Assembly: GCF_900089775.1 (NCBI RefSeq)
Contig: NZ_FLOB01000007.1
Coordinates: 62,001 to 126,000, forward strand
Reading direction: 5' to 3'
From: Marinomonas spartinae
GTDB lineage: Bacteria; Pseudomonadota; Gammaproteobacteria; Pseudomonadales; Marinomonadaceae
Length of the DNA stretch: 64,000 bases
Below are positions 27,459-37,770 of the stretch, piece by piece. The position numbers were made by a program, and so were the translations under genes. The notes beneath the pieces are model-generated. The model made no database searches, was not told the origin of the DNA, and was given only the letters and a program-made list of their open reading frames with translations. Position 1 is the stretch's first letter, and every line of letters begins with the position of its first letter.

Positions 27459-28426
27459 TAGTTTCTTAAGTCCTGTGGATTAAAAATGATCACAACGTTA
27501 CGAAAGTTTCTCTCAAATACATAAGGATCCACTTTCGACAACTCTCGAATAACACCCATGTTTCTAGCCGCATTCACTGCGCGCTGATCAAACAAGGCAT
27601 CCCCACTACTTTCAACGACTTGTACATTTTGCACCTCACCCGTCGGTAAGAAAGAAATTTGAAGTTTTGTCTTCATATTATTACGCGCGTTGGGCGGTCT
27701 TATCCAAGCTTGCGCAATACGATTATTAATTAAGCCACTAATAGACTGGACCAACTTAGCTTCTTGGGCGGCTTTCTTTTCCGCCTCAGCCTTAGCTTTT
27801 GCCTGCCTTGCCGCCTCTTTGGCTAAACGCTCTTGCTCTGCTTTTCGGGCAATCTCTTGTTTTTGGCGCTCAAGTTCTTTTTGACGTTTCGCCTCTTCTG
27901 CAGCTTGAGCTTTTTTCTTCGCTTCTTCTTGACGCTTTTTCTCTTCCGCAGCTTTCTGAGCGGCTTTTTCTTTCGCCCTTTGATCCGCTAACTGTTTCTG
28001 CCTAGCAATCTCTTGCTCTTTTTTCTTTTTCGCTGCAGCCGCTTCCTCTTTGGCTTTTGCTGCCGCCTCGGCTTTACGGATTGCCTGTTCTTGTGCTTTT
28101 TTGGCTTGAGCTAACTGTTTTTTCTGAGCTTCAAATGCTTTTCGCTCCGCTAGCTCTTTTGCTTTTTTCTTAGCGGCTAATTCTTTCTGTTTAGCTATCT
28201 CAGCCTGCTGCTGGGCTTCTTTTTTCTTTTCCGCTTCTCGCTTACCAATAATCGTCTTAGAAATATCGACCACAGTGGCATGCACAATAGGCGGACGCTT
28301 TGGCGCTGGCAACGAGTCATCACTAAAGTTAATCGTCACCACACCTATTAAAAGAATAGCCAGATGCAAGCCAACCGCCAGCACGATTGGTACACCGTAT
28401 CCGTCTTTCTTAAAAAAACTCATCAA
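27458..28426 (-). CDS. tolA: Tol-Pal system protein TolA
   Basis: Inner-membrane anchored protein that spans the periplasm and couples TolQR energy to TolB and Pal. One membrane helix at about 13-33 is followed by a long Ala/Lys/Glu-rich helix (about 60-225, with repeats like [13 protein letters not shown]) and the C-terminal domain ([18 protein letters not shown] near 232, [19 protein letters not shown] near 255). The DNA of the middle part is highly repetitive, as is normal for tolA. It overlaps tolR by 4 bases and tolB by one. Confidence 0.96.
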   Translation of the reverse strand: MMSFFKKDGYGVPIVLAVGLHLAILLIGVVTINFSDDSLPAPKRPPIVHATVVDISKTIIGKREAEKKKEAQQQAEIAKQKELAAKKKAKELAERKAFEAQKKQLAQAKKAQEQAIRKAEAAAKAKEEAAAAKKKKEQEIARQKQLADQRAKEKAAQKAAEEKKRQEEAKKKAQAAEEAKRQKELERQKQEIARKAEQERLAKEAARQAKAKAEAEKKAAQEAKLVQSISGLINNRIAQAWIRPPNARNNMKTKLQISFLPTGEVQNVQVVESSGDALFDQRAVNAARNMGVIRELSKVDPYVFERNFRNVVIIFNPQDLRN

Positions 28427-28854
28427 GTATTATCCGGATCCGTTACAAGACCAACATTCGGGACACCCGCACCCTGTAGGGCGACCATTAATCCAATAAC
28501 CGCGCCATAGGAAACATTTTTATCCCCTCGAACCATCACAGGCGTACCTGGATTTTGGCTAAGCACCTTTCGCACGCGAGCTTTAAGCGCATCAAGCGTT
28601 ATGGATTGTTGCTTACCGCCGACATCCAAATAAAACTGACCTTTGCTGTCCACGGAGGCAATCAAAACGTCTTTTGAATCCTCTTGAATGGCTGCGGCAC
28701 TTGCCTTAGGTAATTCAACATCAACCCCTTGGGTAATCATAGGCGCTGTAATCATAAAAATGACTAGCAACACCAACATGACGTCAATGTATGGGACAAC
28801 GTTAATTTCCGCCATTGGACGACGGCGCTTTTGTCTTCTGTTGGAGCGAGCCAC
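28423..28854 (-). CDS. tolR: Tol-Pal system protein TolR
   Basis: ExbD-type channel partner of TolQ; 143 aa, with one membrane helix. The helix starts after [19 protein letters not shown], where the Asp is the proton-carrying residue, and the periplasmic domain continues to the end ([18 protein letters not shown]). It shares one base with the end of tolQ. Confidence 0.96.
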   Translation of the reverse strand: MARSNRRQKRRRPMAEINVVPYIDVMLVLLVIFMITAPMITQGVDVELPKASAAAIQEDSKDVLIASVDSKGQFYLDVGGKQQSITLDALKARVRKVLSQNPGTPVMVRGDKNVSYGAVIGLMVALQGAGVPNVGLVTDPDNT

Positions 28855-29534
28855 TATGCTACGCCTCCCTCTCTCACATGAAGTTTACGATGCAAGATAC
28901 TGCTAAATTCATCAGAAAAATTATCGTAACCTGCGGCTAGAGACTCAGAGGCAGCTGAAAAACGGTTATAGGCAATAACCGCTGGAATCGCCGCGAATAG
29001 ACCAATTGCGGTCGCGATCAACGCCTCAGCAATACCCGGCGCGACCGTAGCAAGGGTCGCCTGCTGCACATCCGCCAAGCCAATAAATGAATGCATAATC
29101 CCCCAAACGGTTCCAAATAAGCCGACATAAGGACTGGTTGAGCCAACCGTTGCTAAAAAGCCTAGGTGCTTATCTAATTTTTCTTCTTCACGGTACAAAG
29201 CCACACGCATCGAACGCTGCACACCTTCCATCACTGCATCAGGGTCAACATGTTGACTTTGACGAAGACGAGTAAACTCTTTAATACCGGCAATAAAGAT
29301 ATTTTCAACCCCTTCAACTCGTCTACCTTCTTGATTGAGCTTTTTATATAACTTACTTAAGTCAATGCCAGACCAAAATTGGTCTTCAAATGCATTACGA
29401 ACTTTCTTGGCTTGCTTTAGCACAAAAACCCGCTGAAAAATAACCACCCAAGATAAGATAGATGCAACCAGCAAGAGCAACATAACAATTTGCACAACTA
29501 AACTGGCACTGGCGACTAACCCCAAAATTGACAT
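28854..29534 (-). CDS. tolQ: Tol-Pal system protein TolQ
   Basis: ExbB/MotA-type proton channel of 226 aa with three membrane helices: about 10-35, then about 130-155 ([29 protein letters not shown]), then about 170-190 ([24 protein letters not shown]). The order ruvC-ruvA-ruvB-tolQ-tolR-tolA-tolB-pal-cpoB is continuous with gaps of 0-21 bases. No ybgC gene precedes tolQ; ruvB ends 9 bases before it. Confidence 0.97.
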   Translation of the reverse strand: MSILGLVASASLVVQIVMLLLLVASILSWVVIFQRVFVLKQAKKVRNAFEDQFWSGIDLSKLYKKLNQEGRRVEGVENIFIAGIKEFTRLRQSQHVDPDAVMEGVQRSMRVALYREEEKLDKHLGFLATVGSTSPYVGLFGTVWGIMHSFIGLADVQQATLATVAPGIAEALIATAIGLFAAIPAVIAYNRFSAASESLAAGYDNFSDEFSSILHRKLHVREGGVA

Positions 29535-29543
29535 TCTTAACCT

Positions 29544-30557
29544 CTATTTAAAGTCCGACGGTAATTGATAATTAAAATGTTCGTAGGCGCGCTTAGTAAC
29601 TTGGCGCCCACGTGGTGTTCGTATAACAAAACCTTGTTGTATTAAAAAAGGCTCAATGACATCTTCAATCGTATCTTTATCTTCGCCTAACGCTGCTGAC
29701 ACACTGTCCAAACCAACCGGACGTCCGTCAAACTTTTCAATCATAGTCAATAACATACGTCTATCCAAGTGGTCAAAGCCCTGACTATCAACACTGAGCA
29801 TATCCAACGCTCGTTGAGCAATTTCTTGCGTCACAACACTTGCACCACTAACCTGCGCAACATCACGAACCCGACGCAACAGCCGATTGGCAATACGTGG
29901 CGTACCACGAGAACGCCTTGCCACCTCGAAGCTCCCTGTCTGATCCAAGTCCATACTCATTTTACTGGCTGAGCGAGCTACGATCGTCGTCAATGACTCC
30001 ACATCATAAAACTCAAGACGTTGCACAATACCAAAACGATCTCGCAATGGTGATGTCAACAACCCTGCCCGTGTAGTAGCTCCGACAAGCGTAAACGGAG
30101 GAAGTTCGATTTTTATTGATCGAGCGGCTGGCCCCTCACCAATCATGATATCTAATTGGTAATCTTCCATCGCTGGGTACAATACTTCTTCAATGGCAGG
30201 ACTGAGTCGATGAATCTCATCAATAAACAGTACGTCCCCTTCGTTCAAGTTCGTCAGCAATGCGGCCAAATCACCCGCCCGCTCCAACACTGGGCCTGAA
30301 GTGGTGCGAATTTCCGCCCCCATCTCATTGGCAATGATGTTTGCCAAAGTCGTTTTCCCAAGACCTGGCGGGCCAAAAATCAGCGAGTGATCCAGAGGCT
30401 CGTGACGCTGGCGGGCCGCTTGAATAAAAATCTCCATTTGCTCACGCACCACAGGTTGCCCAATATAATCAGACAAGGATTGCGGGCGAATGGCTCGATC
30501 AATCTGTCGATCGTTGCCTTTCAGTTCAGCTGAAATAATACGATCTGTTTCTATCAT
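29544..30557 (-). CDS. ruvB: Holliday junction branch migration helicase RuvB
   Basis: AAA+ motor of the RuvAB complex, 337 aa. Walker A is [12 protein letters not shown] near residue 60, Walker B is [10 protein letters not shown] near 108, sensor 1 is TRAG near 157, and the winged-helix C-terminus has [15 protein letters not shown]. It starts 5 bases after the ruvA stop. Confidence 0.98.
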   Translation of the reverse strand: MIETDRIISAELKGNDRQIDRAIRPQSLSDYIGQPVVREQMEIFIQAARQRHEPLDHSLIFGPPGLGKTTLANIIANEMGAEIRTTSGPVLERAGDLAALLTNLNEGDVLFIDEIHRLSPAIEEVLYPAMEDYQLDIMIGEGPAARSIKIELPPFTLVGATTRAGLLTSPLRDRFGIVQRLEFYDVESLTTIVARSASKMSMDLDQTGSFEVARRSRGTPRIANRLLRRVRDVAQVSGASVVTQEIAQRALDMLSVDSQGFDHLDRRMLLTMIEKFDGRPVGLDSVSAALGEDKDTIEDVIEPFLIQQGFVIRTPRGRQVTKRAYEHFNYQLPSDFK

Positions 30558-30562
30558 TTATA

Positions 30563-31162
30563 TTACCTTAACATGGCTTTTAGAGCCGCTTTGATAACGT
30601 CTTCACTGCTGGCACCATCTACCGGGATGTTGGCTATGGCTTTTGCCGCCTCCTGGGGTTTATAACCAAGTGCAATCAGCGCCGCTTCCGCCTCTTGTCT
30701 TGGATCAGCCTGCACTTGTTTGAGCACAGCAGGTGCCGAAAATAAATCCGCTTTCGCCGCTTGGCCTAATTTATCCCTTAACTCAATAATCAAACGCTCG
30801 GCCGTTTTTTTACCGACCCCTGGAATGCGAGTCAGTGCCGTCACATCCGATTCTTGTACGTTTGCAATCAACTCTTCGGATGACATGCTCGACAGTACCG
30901 CTAAGGCCATTTTCGGCCCTATACCATTTACTTTTATTAGTACGCGAAACAGTGCTCGCTCCGCTTTATCAATAAAACCATATAATGTCTGCGAATCTTC
31001 TTTTACTTGAAAATGCGTAAACAAGACAACCTTCTCACCAATCGGAGGCAAGTCATAAATAGTTGTCATTGAGGCACTTATTTCATACCCCACACCCTGA
31101 ACATCAACCAATAACTCTGGAGGTGTTTTCTCAATCAAGGTGCCAACAATACGTCCGATCAC
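30563..31162 (-). CDS. ruvA: Holliday junction DNA helicase subunit RuvA
   Basis: A 199-residue tetrameric junction-binding protein. An N-terminal OB fold ([28 protein letters not shown]) is followed by two helix-hairpin-helix motifs ([14 protein letters not shown] and [16 protein letters not shown]) and a C-terminal UBA-like domain that contacts RuvB. It overlaps ruvC by 4 bases and is followed at once by ruvB. Confidence 0.98.
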   Translation of the reverse strand: MIGRIVGTLIEKTPPELLVDVQGVGYEISASMTTIYDLPPIGEKVVLFTHFQVKEDSQTLYGFIDKAERALFRVLIKVNGIGPKMALAVLSSMSSEELIANVQESDVTALTRIPGVGKKTAERLIIELRDKLGQAAKADLFSAPAVLKQVQADPRQEAEAALIALGYKPQEAAKAIANIPVDGASSEDVIKAALKAMLR

Positions 31163-31716
31163 ACAGACTTCCTTATATCTAATTCAGACCATCTTTTCGA
31201 TGTGCGCCCTGCCCGTTTACCTACCCCAAACTCCATGCCACCCGACGTACGGGTATTGGCATGACACAAAGCGATGGCTAAGGCATCAGCCGCATCGGCT
31301 TGTGGTGGAGAAGGCAGAGACAAGAGTAATTGTACCATCGCCTGCACTTGGCTTTTATCGGCGTTACCATTTCCTACCACCGACTGCTTCACTCGCCGTG
31401 CAGCGTATTCATGTACAAATAGTTCTTGCAAAGAAGCCGCGACAATAGCCGCTCCTCTTGCTTGTCCCAGCTTTAGTGCCGAATTGGCATTTTTTGCTAG
31501 GAACACTTCTTCAATCGCAAACTCATTTGGTTTGTGCTCTTCCAACAAGGAACACACACTATTGAAAATATTTTTTAACCTAACGGATAATTCACCGCCT
31601 GGTAAACGAATACAGCCGCTAGCCACGTAGCTAGATTTCCCATTGATAACATCGATGATGCCAAATCCGGTGATGCGTGACCCTGGGTCAATTGCTAATA
31701 TTCTTGTGCTTTTCAA
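31159..31716 (-). CDS. ruvC: Crossover junction endodeoxyribonuclease RuvC
   Basis: Holliday-junction resolvase, 185 aa. The catalytic acids of the RNase H-like fold are visible: [14 protein letters not shown] near residue 11, [11 protein letters not shown] near 68, and [12 protein letters not shown] near 142. The C-terminal tail is slightly longer than in E. coli. It appears to begin the transcription unit that runs through ruvAB into the tol genes. No yebC lies immediately upstream. Confidence 0.97.
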   Translation of the reverse strand: MKSTRILAIDPGSRITGFGIIDVINGKSSYVASGCIRLPGGELSVRLKNIFNSVCSLLEEHKPNEFAIEEVFLAKNANSALKLGQARGAAIVAASLQELFVHEYAARRVKQSVVGNGNADKSQVQAMVQLLLSLPSPPQADAADALAIALCHANTRTSGGMEFGVGKRAGRTSKRWSELDIRKSV

Positions 31717-32074
31717 AACCAGACCTATATCAATTTAGCATTGATGTATATTCCAACAGCCCTTTACAAAGTATGCAATCTATAAATTTAAAAAAACGTC
31801 TTTACACTGTTAGTTTTACGGATATTTTTCAATATCTTAGCACTAGTAAAGGTTAAAATAACAAGCTTTTACCCACGTGCAGAGACAAGAGCGCTTGCTC
31901 ATGACTTCCCTAACATCATGCCTTATCACCAAACGCTAACTTGGTAAGAGTACACGAATATTTGATCTCTAAACATACAAGAACAAAAAAAACCTCTGGC
32001 AACCAAGGTCACCAGAGGTTTTTTAGAAAAATCAAACATCTTCAGTTCAAAACTTTTATGTTCAGTAAGCAGAA
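31717..32074. other. Gap of about 360 bases upstream of ruvC
   Basis: AT-rich. It holds the aspS terminator at its right end and presumably the ruvC-tol promoter. No gene was recognised. Confidence 0.5.
31985..32026 (-). terminator. aspS terminator
   Basis: The inverted repeat AAAAACCTCTGG / CCAGAGGTTTTT, with a 12-base loop that itself contains ACC/GGT, ends in a run of Ts on the reverse strand, about 50 bases after the aspS stop. Confidence 0.9.
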
Positions 32075-33847
32075 TTAACCTTCTACAACGGGTTTTCTGA
32101 CGCGAATGTTAAGCTCTTTCAGTTGCTTCTCGCTCACCTCACCAGGTGCTTGAGTCAATAAGCAAGTGGCGCTTTGCGTTTTAGGGAAGGCAATAACATC
32201 ACGAATAGAGGTGGAACCTGTCATCAACATCACCAAACGATCCAAGCCAAACGCCAAGCCACCATGTGGTGGCGCACCAAATTTCAACGCATCTAACAAG
32301 AAGCCAAACTTCTCTTCTTGCTCTTCTTCGGAAATTTTTAATAATTCAAATACGGTTTCTTGCATAGAAGACTGATGAATACGAATAGATCCACCACCTA
32401 ACTCAGTACCGTTCAAGACCATATCGTATGCTTGCGACAATGCTGTCAGTGGGCTTGCTTTAAGCTCTTCAGGAGAACAAGAAGGAGCGGTAAATGGATG
32501 GTGAATTGCAGTGATGCCGCCATCAGACGTTTCTTCAAACATTGGGAAATCAACGACCCACAAAGGCGCCCATTCGCAAGTATAAAGATCCATATCTTCA
32601 CCTAACTTGCAACGCAATGCTCCTAGCGCTTCGTTAACGACGTTTTTAGAATCCGCACCAAAGAAAATCAAATCCCCATCTTGTGCCTCAAGACGCTCAA
32701 GCAACGATGCTCTCACTTCGGTGGGCAGGAACTTAACGATTGGCGATTGTAGACCTTCTTCTAAGTTCGATTTGTCATTCACTTTAATGTATGCCAAACC
32801 TTTTGCACCATAAATACCGACAAACTTAGTGTAGTCATCGATTTGCTTACGTGTCAGCGTATTACCACCAGGTACTTTCAGGGCTGCAACACGACCTTTA
32901 GGATCCTTAGCAGGGCCAGAGAAGACTTTAAAGTCTACATCGGCCATCAAATCCGATACAGACACAATTGTTAGAGGAATACGTAGGTCTGGCTTATCAC
33001 TACCGTATGTTTCCATCGCTTCAGAGTATGGCATGCGTGGGAAGGCCCCTAAATCCACATTTAACAACTCTTTAAACAATTTCACGATCATATCTTCCGT
33101 CATCGCCATGATTTGCTCTTCGCTCATGAAAGACGTTTCGATGTCTACTTGAGTGAATTCTGGCTGACGATCTGCACGTAGATCTTCGTCACGGAAACAT
33201 TTGGCAATTTGGTAGTAACGATCAAAACCAGACACCATCAACAATTGTTTGAATAGCTGCGGCGATTGAGGCAGTGCAAAGAAGCTGCCTTGCTGGGTGC
33301 GACTTGGCACCAAATAATCACGAGCCCCTTCTGGTGTGGCACGCGTTAAAATAGGGGTTTCAATATCTAAGAAGCCATTGTCATCCAAGTAACGACGCAA
33401 CACGGACGTTACTTTTGAACGAAAACGCATTTTCTGTTGAATTTCTGGGCGACGCAAATCGATAAAGCGATTTTTCAAACGAACGTCTTCACCAACAGAT
33501 TGGTGTTCATCAAGCTGAAATGGTGGTGTTTTTGCGGCATTAAGGATTTCAAGCTCTGTGCCCAAAACCTCTATCTCGCCGGTATTCATATTCGGGTTAA
33601 CCGTCCCTTCTGGGCGAGCGCGAACCAAACCTTTTAGCTTCACAACAAATTCGTTACGAACGCTATCGGCTATGGCAAAGCTGTCGGCACGATCTGGGTC
33701 AAAAACAACTTGCGTGATGCCTTCGCGATCACGTACGTCCAAGAAAATAACACCGCCGTGGTCACGGCGACGATGAACCCAACCACATAAAGTGATTTCT
33801 TGTGAAATGTTAGAAGCATTTAACTCGCCGCAATAATGGCTGCGCAT
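32075..33847 (-). CDS. aspS: Aspartyl-tRNA synthetase
   Basis: Class II aminoacyl-tRNA synthetase, 590 aa, of the bacterial type. The N-terminal anticodon-binding OB fold starts with [16 protein letters not shown] and contains [14 protein letters not shown]. Motif 2 is [18 protein letters not shown] near 220. The bacterial GAD insertion occupies about 290-420. Motif 3 is [15 protein letters not shown] near 535. The length is the same as E. coli AspS. It lies before the ruv-tol unit but has its own terminator. Confidence 0.98.
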   Translation of the reverse strand: MRSHYCGELNASNISQEITLCGWVHRRRDHGGVIFLDVRDREGITQVVFDPDRADSFAIADSVRNEFVVKLKGLVRARPEGTVNPNMNTGEIEVLGTELEILNAAKTPPFQLDEHQSVGEDVRLKNRFIDLRRPEIQQKMRFRSKVTSVLRRYLDDNGFLDIETPILTRATPEGARDYLVPSRTQQGSFFALPQSPQLFKQLLMVSGFDRYYQIAKCFRDEDLRADRQPEFTQVDIETSFMSEEQIMAMTEDMIVKLFKELLNVDLGAFPRMPYSEAMETYGSDKPDLRIPLTIVSVSDLMADVDFKVFSGPAKDPKGRVAALKVPGGNTLTRKQIDDYTKFVGIYGAKGLAYIKVNDKSNLEEGLQSPIVKFLPTEVRASLLERLEAQDGDLIFFGADSKNVVNEALGALRCKLGEDMDLYTCEWAPLWVVDFPMFEETSDGGITAIHHPFTAPSCSPEELKASPLTALSQAYDMVLNGTELGGGSIRIHQSSMQETVFELLKISEEEQEEKFGFLLDALKFGAPPHGGLAFGLDRLVMLMTGSTSIRDVIAFPKTQSATCLLTQAPGEVSEKQLKELNIRVRKPVVEG

Positions 33848-34086
33848 AATTTTTTTCCTATTACTGTCTCAGTGAGAGAGTGATGTGTTCTTACAATGTC
33901 TTTTTTGTTTCGCGGGTAAGTGATATTTCGATGGCACGACCAGTGTGTATATCATCGTCGTTACCATTTTGAGTCTACCGAACAAAAAAAAGAATCTTTT
34001 AAGGCGAAGCATTATATGCGAACCGCGCCGGACTCTCTAGAGCCAGAATCAAATTTGTCAACGACAAAGCATTCGGATAAGCGCCA

Positions 34087-34578
34087 TCAGCACACTCTGG
34101 TTATTTCATAAACAACTTCTAGACCATTTTGCCGTAAACAAATCTCATCACCCTCTTCTTTTCCTATTAGCGCCTTTCCCACTGGACTAGAAGGCGTCAC
34201 CAAAAAAACGCTTTGATGATGTTGCTCTACAGTGAGTCCGCCCGCACAAGGGGAAATAAAAAACCATTTAGTGTACGGCACATGTTTATCGACTTCATTC
34301 AGTTCTACCAGTGCCCATAGAGCAACCACATCATCTTCTTCAAACAGTACAACGCCCTTCTTTTCAAACGTTCGCCAATCATTCTCGCAGTCGAGCACAC
34401 GCTGAGATTGCCCATGGGCGAGATAAGACGCTTCTAAACCGAAGGTATCGTATTTATTTTCGGCCACACTTTCTTCATTGGTAGCAGCATCATGTGCTTG
34501 CTTGGCCGCCCACACAGCCGTGTCAAAACGCTGGCGCAATGCATTTGTGATCGTTTCATATACTGTCAGTTTATTCAT
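34087..34578 (-). CDS. GreA/GreB-like transcription factor
   Basis: A 163-residue protein. The N-terminal part forms a helical hairpin (ITNALRQRFDTAVWAAKQAHDAATNEES), and the sequence AENKYDTFGLEASYLAHGQ is characteristic of a GreA/B-related group. The C-terminal half ends with TPSSPVGKALIGKEEGDEI, the hallmark of the Gre C-terminal domain. It probably binds RNA polymerase near the secondary channel, but the tip acids of GreA/GreB are not obvious, so it may inhibit or modulate rather than stimulate cleavage. The ATG at 34578 is chosen because GAGG lies about 10 bases before it. It stands alone. Confidence 0.72.
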   Translation of the reverse strand: MNKLTVYETITNALRQRFDTAVWAAKQAHDAATNEESVAENKYDTFGLEASYLAHGQSQRVLDCENDWRTFEKKGVVLFEEDDVVALWALVELNEVDKHVPYTKWFFISPCAGGLTVEQHHQSVFLVTPSSPVGKALIGKEEGDEICLRQNGLEVVYEITRVC

Positions 34579-34759
34579 ACCATCGATATACCTCGAATTA
34601 CCTGCAGGCATTGTAGTCATTCGCCATTAGAAGAAAAGACATAATGAAAGCTTCGCCACTTCCCCCCTAAAAACAAGCTTAATAATGCACCTCAAAAAGA
34701 CAAAAAATAAGAAAGTATCCTCTATTTTCAGAGAAACACATGTTATCAATCTTTCTAAG

Positions 34760-34788
34760 TTGACTTGATCAACTCAAAATAGTATTTT
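34760..34788 (+). promoter_or_regulatory. Sigma-70 promoter of the marR-like gene
   Basis: A TTGACT (-35) and TATTTT (-10) pair are separated by 17 bases, about 40 bases before the start codon. The -10 box overlaps the Fur-like site. Confidence 0.65.
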
Positions 34789-34801
34789 GATAATCATTCT
34801 C
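34783..34801 (+). promoter_or_regulatory. Fur-box-like operator
   Basis: The 19 bases starting with the -10 box contain GATAATCATT and match the 19-bp Fur consensus at 15 positions. Binding here would block the promoter when iron is sufficient, which suits the siderophore-interacting gene downstream. Confidence 0.7.
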
Positions 34802-34827
34802 AACTACATGCAAGAGCACAGATCACC

Positions 34828-35259
34828 ATGCAAGATTCCATAGGCGAATCGCTATACAAATTAATTCACAGCTATAAAAACACGCTTAGGGAGACGGCGA
34901 TTCAGTCAGGTATCAAATTGCCAGTCGGGCACATCCGCCTACTCAAAAGCCTAAGAAAAAAAGAAAGCTGCAATGCTAAAGCGGTAGCTACTCAATTAGG
35001 CTTGGATAAATCTCAAGTGACGAGAGTAATTAAAGACCTTGTTGAACGAGGCTATCTCAGTAAGGAGCGCCACCCAACAAATCATCGCAGCAGCCTACTC
35101 GTCCTGACTCATTCAGGAAAAACACTACTGGATCACATTCAGACCTTTGAAAATACTATTTCACAGGAAATGGTCATAGGACTAACAGATCAACAAATAG
35201 ACCAATTCATCCAGATCGCCGACACAATGCGGCATAATCTCGAACAAAACAATGACTAA
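34828..35259 (+). CDS. MarR-family transcriptional regulator
   Basis: A 143-residue winged-helix regulator. The core reads HIRLLKSLRKKESCNAKAVATQLGLDKSQVTRVIKDLVERGYLSKERHP (about 28-77), followed by the wing HRSSLLVLTHSG and a C-terminal dimerisation helix pair. It is the first gene of a two-gene unit behind a Fur-like site and overlaps the siderophore-interacting gene's frame region, with a gap of only 10 bases to its preferred start. It may sense a siderophore or metal-related signal; the ligand is unknown. Confidence 0.87.
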   Translation: MQDSIGESLYKLIHSYKNTLRETAIQSGIKLPVGHIRLLKSLRKKESCNAKAVATQLGLDKSQVTRVIKDLVERGYLSKERHPTNHRSSLLVLTHSGKTLLDHIQTFENTISQEMVIGLTDQQIDQFIQIADTMRHNLEQNND

Positions 35260-35269
35260 GGAGTCAGCA

Positions 35270-36010
35270 ATGAGCAGACCACAGCCAAGAGAACTCAGAG
35301 TGACCCGAAAAACACTGATCACACCTAATATGTTACGTGTCACACTAGGTGGCGAGAACATTCATACTATTCCTGAAGATCATGAAAGTGGTTACGTTAA
35401 ACTGATATTTCCCCAAGGAGAAACAAAGCCACTCGTCCGAACCTATACAATACGTCAGCAGCGCCCAACAGAAATAGACATCGATTTTGTTTTGCACGAA
35501 GAGGCAGGCCCCGCTTCAACCTGGGCAAGAAACGTACAATACAATGAGACCATTATGGTCGGTGGTCCGGGCCCTAAAAAGATGATCACTCATACAACTG
35601 ATTGGCAATTGTTAGTCGGTGATATGACAGCCTTGCCTGCCATTAGCGTCAATCTTGCTAAATTACCTGATAACGCAAAAGGCTATGCGGTAATCGAAGT
35701 GGCCAGCAAAGAGGACATTCAAGCACTTAGTCACCCTACTGGGGTTGAATTGAAGTGGGTTATAAACCCCCATCCAGGTCAGCACTCAAGCACCCTGCTT
35801 AACGCGGTTAAATCATTACCTTGGTTAGAAGGCATCCCCTCAGTATGGGCAGCCTGTGAGTTTAGCAGCATGAAAGCGCTGCGTGCCTTCTTTAAAAATG
35901 ACAAAGCCATTAGCAAAGAAAATTTATATATTTCTAGTTATTGGAAACAAGGAAGCAATGAAGACCAGCACAAAATCGCAAAACGAGACGATGCAGAAAC
36001 AGCGCCATAA
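35270..36010 (+). CDS. Siderophore-interacting protein (FAD-dependent ferric reductase, SIP/ViuB family)
   Basis: Flavoprotein of 246 residues that frees iron from imported ferric siderophores by reduction in the cytoplasm. The FAD-binding barrel shows RTYTIRQQ near 63, DIDFVLHEEAGPASTWA near 78 and MVGGPGPKK near 104. The C-terminal NAD(P)H-like domain has VWAACEFSSMKALRAFF near 200. AAGGAG is placed correctly before the ATG at 35270, so the in-frame ATG 18 bases upstream is less likely. The Fur-like box upstream fits the function. Confidence 0.9.
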   Translation: MSRPQPRELRVTRKTLITPNMLRVTLGGENIHTIPEDHESGYVKLIFPQGETKPLVRTYTIRQQRPTEIDIDFVLHEEAGPASTWARNVQYNETIMVGGPGPKKMITHTTDWQLLVGDMTALPAISVNLAKLPDNAKGYAVIEVASKEDIQALSHPTGVELKWVINPHPGQHSSTLLNAVKSLPWLEGIPSVWAACEFSSMKALRAFFKNDKAISKENLYISSYWKQGSNEDQHKIAKRDDAETAP

Positions 36011-36057
36011 GGAGCCCTCTCTTTGAGAACCTAAATAGCGACAATCATCGGATCAAA

Positions 36058-36093
36058 AAAAATGCCAGCTCAATTTGATGGGCTGGCATTTTT
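36058..36093 (+). terminator. Terminator between the SIP gene and cysN
   Basis: AAAAATGCCAGC / GCTGGCATTTTT, a 12-bp stem with a 12-base loop and T/A tracts on both sides, so it can serve both converging genes. Confidence 0.9.
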
Positions 36094-36138
36094 GTTATTA
36101 ATACGCACTAGGCTTCAAGTTATTTAGAGCCAAGGCCC

Positions 36139-37752
36139 TTATAATCGAGTGCTTTCGATAAGCTGGTCTATCACATCATCAATACGGGTTTCTTTGATCT
36201 CCGATTCAGCAATATCCGCATTACCAACAAGGAAAACCACACCCGTTTGGCGAACTAATTGAGCTTCTTGCTCAGTAGCATCAGCTTTAACAAGGGCTAC
36301 CACGCCTTTACGTAGCAATTGGCGCTCCAAGGAAACACTGTTTGCTAGTACGTCAGCGGACAAAGCAATGATAGCTGGCTTTTGCCCAAGGCGAGCAGCA
36401 CGGTCTTCCCCGCTAACGTCTGACTCTTCATCCAACTCGGCAACGACTTCTTCGACCATACCCGCGCCCACAGTGACGTTAGTCAAACGGTCGATAACCA
36501 CTAAGGCACCTGTAAAACGGCTATCTGTATATTGGTCAAAAGCAACGGGGGCATCAAACTGAATGACCGCATCACCAATTTCATTCAAACCTAACACGTC
36601 AATGTCGCTTTCTTCCAGCGTATTGACGTCCACACGATGGTTAAAATGATGGACTTTACCAGGCACCGTTTGTGTACCCAATTTGAAGTCATACAATTTG
36701 CCCGAGACCAATGGGTGGTCTGACATCCAAACCATAGAGGCTCGAAGTGTCGAACCAATTAAAGGCTCCTGACCAACGTGGGACAACATATCACCACGAC
36801 TGATATCAATCTCGTCTTCCAGGGTAATAGTGACCGCTTGACCGGCTTTAGCAATCTCTAAATTGCCGTCGTAAGTCACAATCTCAGCGACTTTAGATTT
36901 TTTACCGGAGGGTAAAGCCACCACATCATCACCCGGCTTCACTGCACCAGCAGCGATGGTGCCTGAGAAACCACGGAAATCCAGATTAGGACGATTCACA
37001 TACTGCACTGGGAAACGGAAAGCGTCGCGCTTCACATCGCGGTTGATCTCTACATTTTCCAGTATGGCCATCAGTGGCTGTCCAGCATACCAAGGTGTAC
37101 TGTCAGAGGCATTCACTACGTTATCGCCACGCAAAGCAGAAATAGGCACAAATTTAATGTCTTCTGGACAGCGATTACCAAGCTGCTCAGTAAAATCCAA
37201 ATAATCCGCTTGAATCTCTGTGTATTTGGCTTCTGAAAAGTCAACCAAATCCATTTTATTAATCGCCACGACCACATGCTTAATGCCTAACAGTGCGGCA
37301 ATATAAGTGTGTCGACGTGTTTGTGTCTGTACGCCGTAGCGAGCATCAATCAAGATAATCGCCAAATCACAGGTGGATGCACCAGTGGCCATGTTGCGCG
37401 TATATTGCTCATGCCCTGGGGTATCCGCAATAATAAACTTACGCTTCTCGGTGGAGAAATAGCGATAAGCCACATCGATGGTAATACCTTGCTCACGCTC
37501 TGCTTGTAAACCATCGACTAACAGCGCCAAATCCACCTCTTCACCTTGGGTGCCAGACTTTTTGCTGTCACGTTTGACGGCATCTAAATGATCTTCATAG
37601 ATCAATTTAGAATCATGCAGCAAACGACCAATCAGGGTACTTTTGCCATCATCTACGTTACCGCAGGTCAGCAAGCGAAGCAGGTCTTTTTCTTCGTGTT
37701 GTTTCAAATAACCAAGGATGTCTTGGCTGATCAATTCGGACTGGTGAGACAT
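36139..37752 (-). CDS. cysN: Sulfate adenylyltransferase subunit 1 (GTPase) with degenerate C-terminal extension
   Basis: GTPase subunit of ATP sulfurylase, which makes adenosine 5'-phosphosulfate. The G1 motif GNVDDGKST is near residue 31, G3 DTPGHEQY near 113 and G4 INKMD near 168. Domains II and III follow to about 430. The protein is 537 aa, about 60 longer than E. coli CysN. The extra C-terminal 100 residues ([19 protein letters not shown] and on) sit where CysNC fusions carry an APS kinase, but the kinase P-loop GxxGxGKS is gone. The extension looks like a vestigial kinase. It is paired with cysD, 18 bases upstream. Confidence 0.95.
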   Translation of the reverse strand: MSHQSELISQDILGYLKQHEEKDLLRLLTCGNVDDGKSTLIGRLLHDSKLIYEDHLDAVKRDSKKSGTQGEEVDLALLVDGLQAEREQGITIDVAYRYFSTEKRKFIIADTPGHEQYTRNMATGASTCDLAIILIDARYGVQTQTRRHTYIAALLGIKHVVVAINKMDLVDFSEAKYTEIQADYLDFTEQLGNRCPEDIKFVPISALRGDNVVNASDSTPWYAGQPLMAILENVEINRDVKRDAFRFPVQYVNRPNLDFRGFSGTIAAGAVKPGDDVVALPSGKKSKVAEIVTYDGNLEIAKAGQAVTITLEDEIDISRGDMLSHVGQEPLIGSTLRASMVWMSDHPLVSGKLYDFKLGTQTVPGKVHHFNHRVDVNTLEESDIDVLGLNEIGDAVIQFDAPVAFDQYTDSRFTGALVVIDRLTNVTVGAGMVEEVVAELDEESDVSGEDRAARLGQKPAIIALSADVLANSVSLERQLLRKGVVALVKADATEQEAQLVRQTGVVFLVGNADIAESEIKETRIDDVIDQLIESTRL

Positions 37753-37770
37753 TCTTTCTTTACTCCAAAC

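Noticed and set aside
27458..28426. Tandem repeat or minisatellite in the middle of tolA
   Set aside because: The repetition follows from the Ala/Lys/Glu-rich helix of TolA and is normal for that gene.
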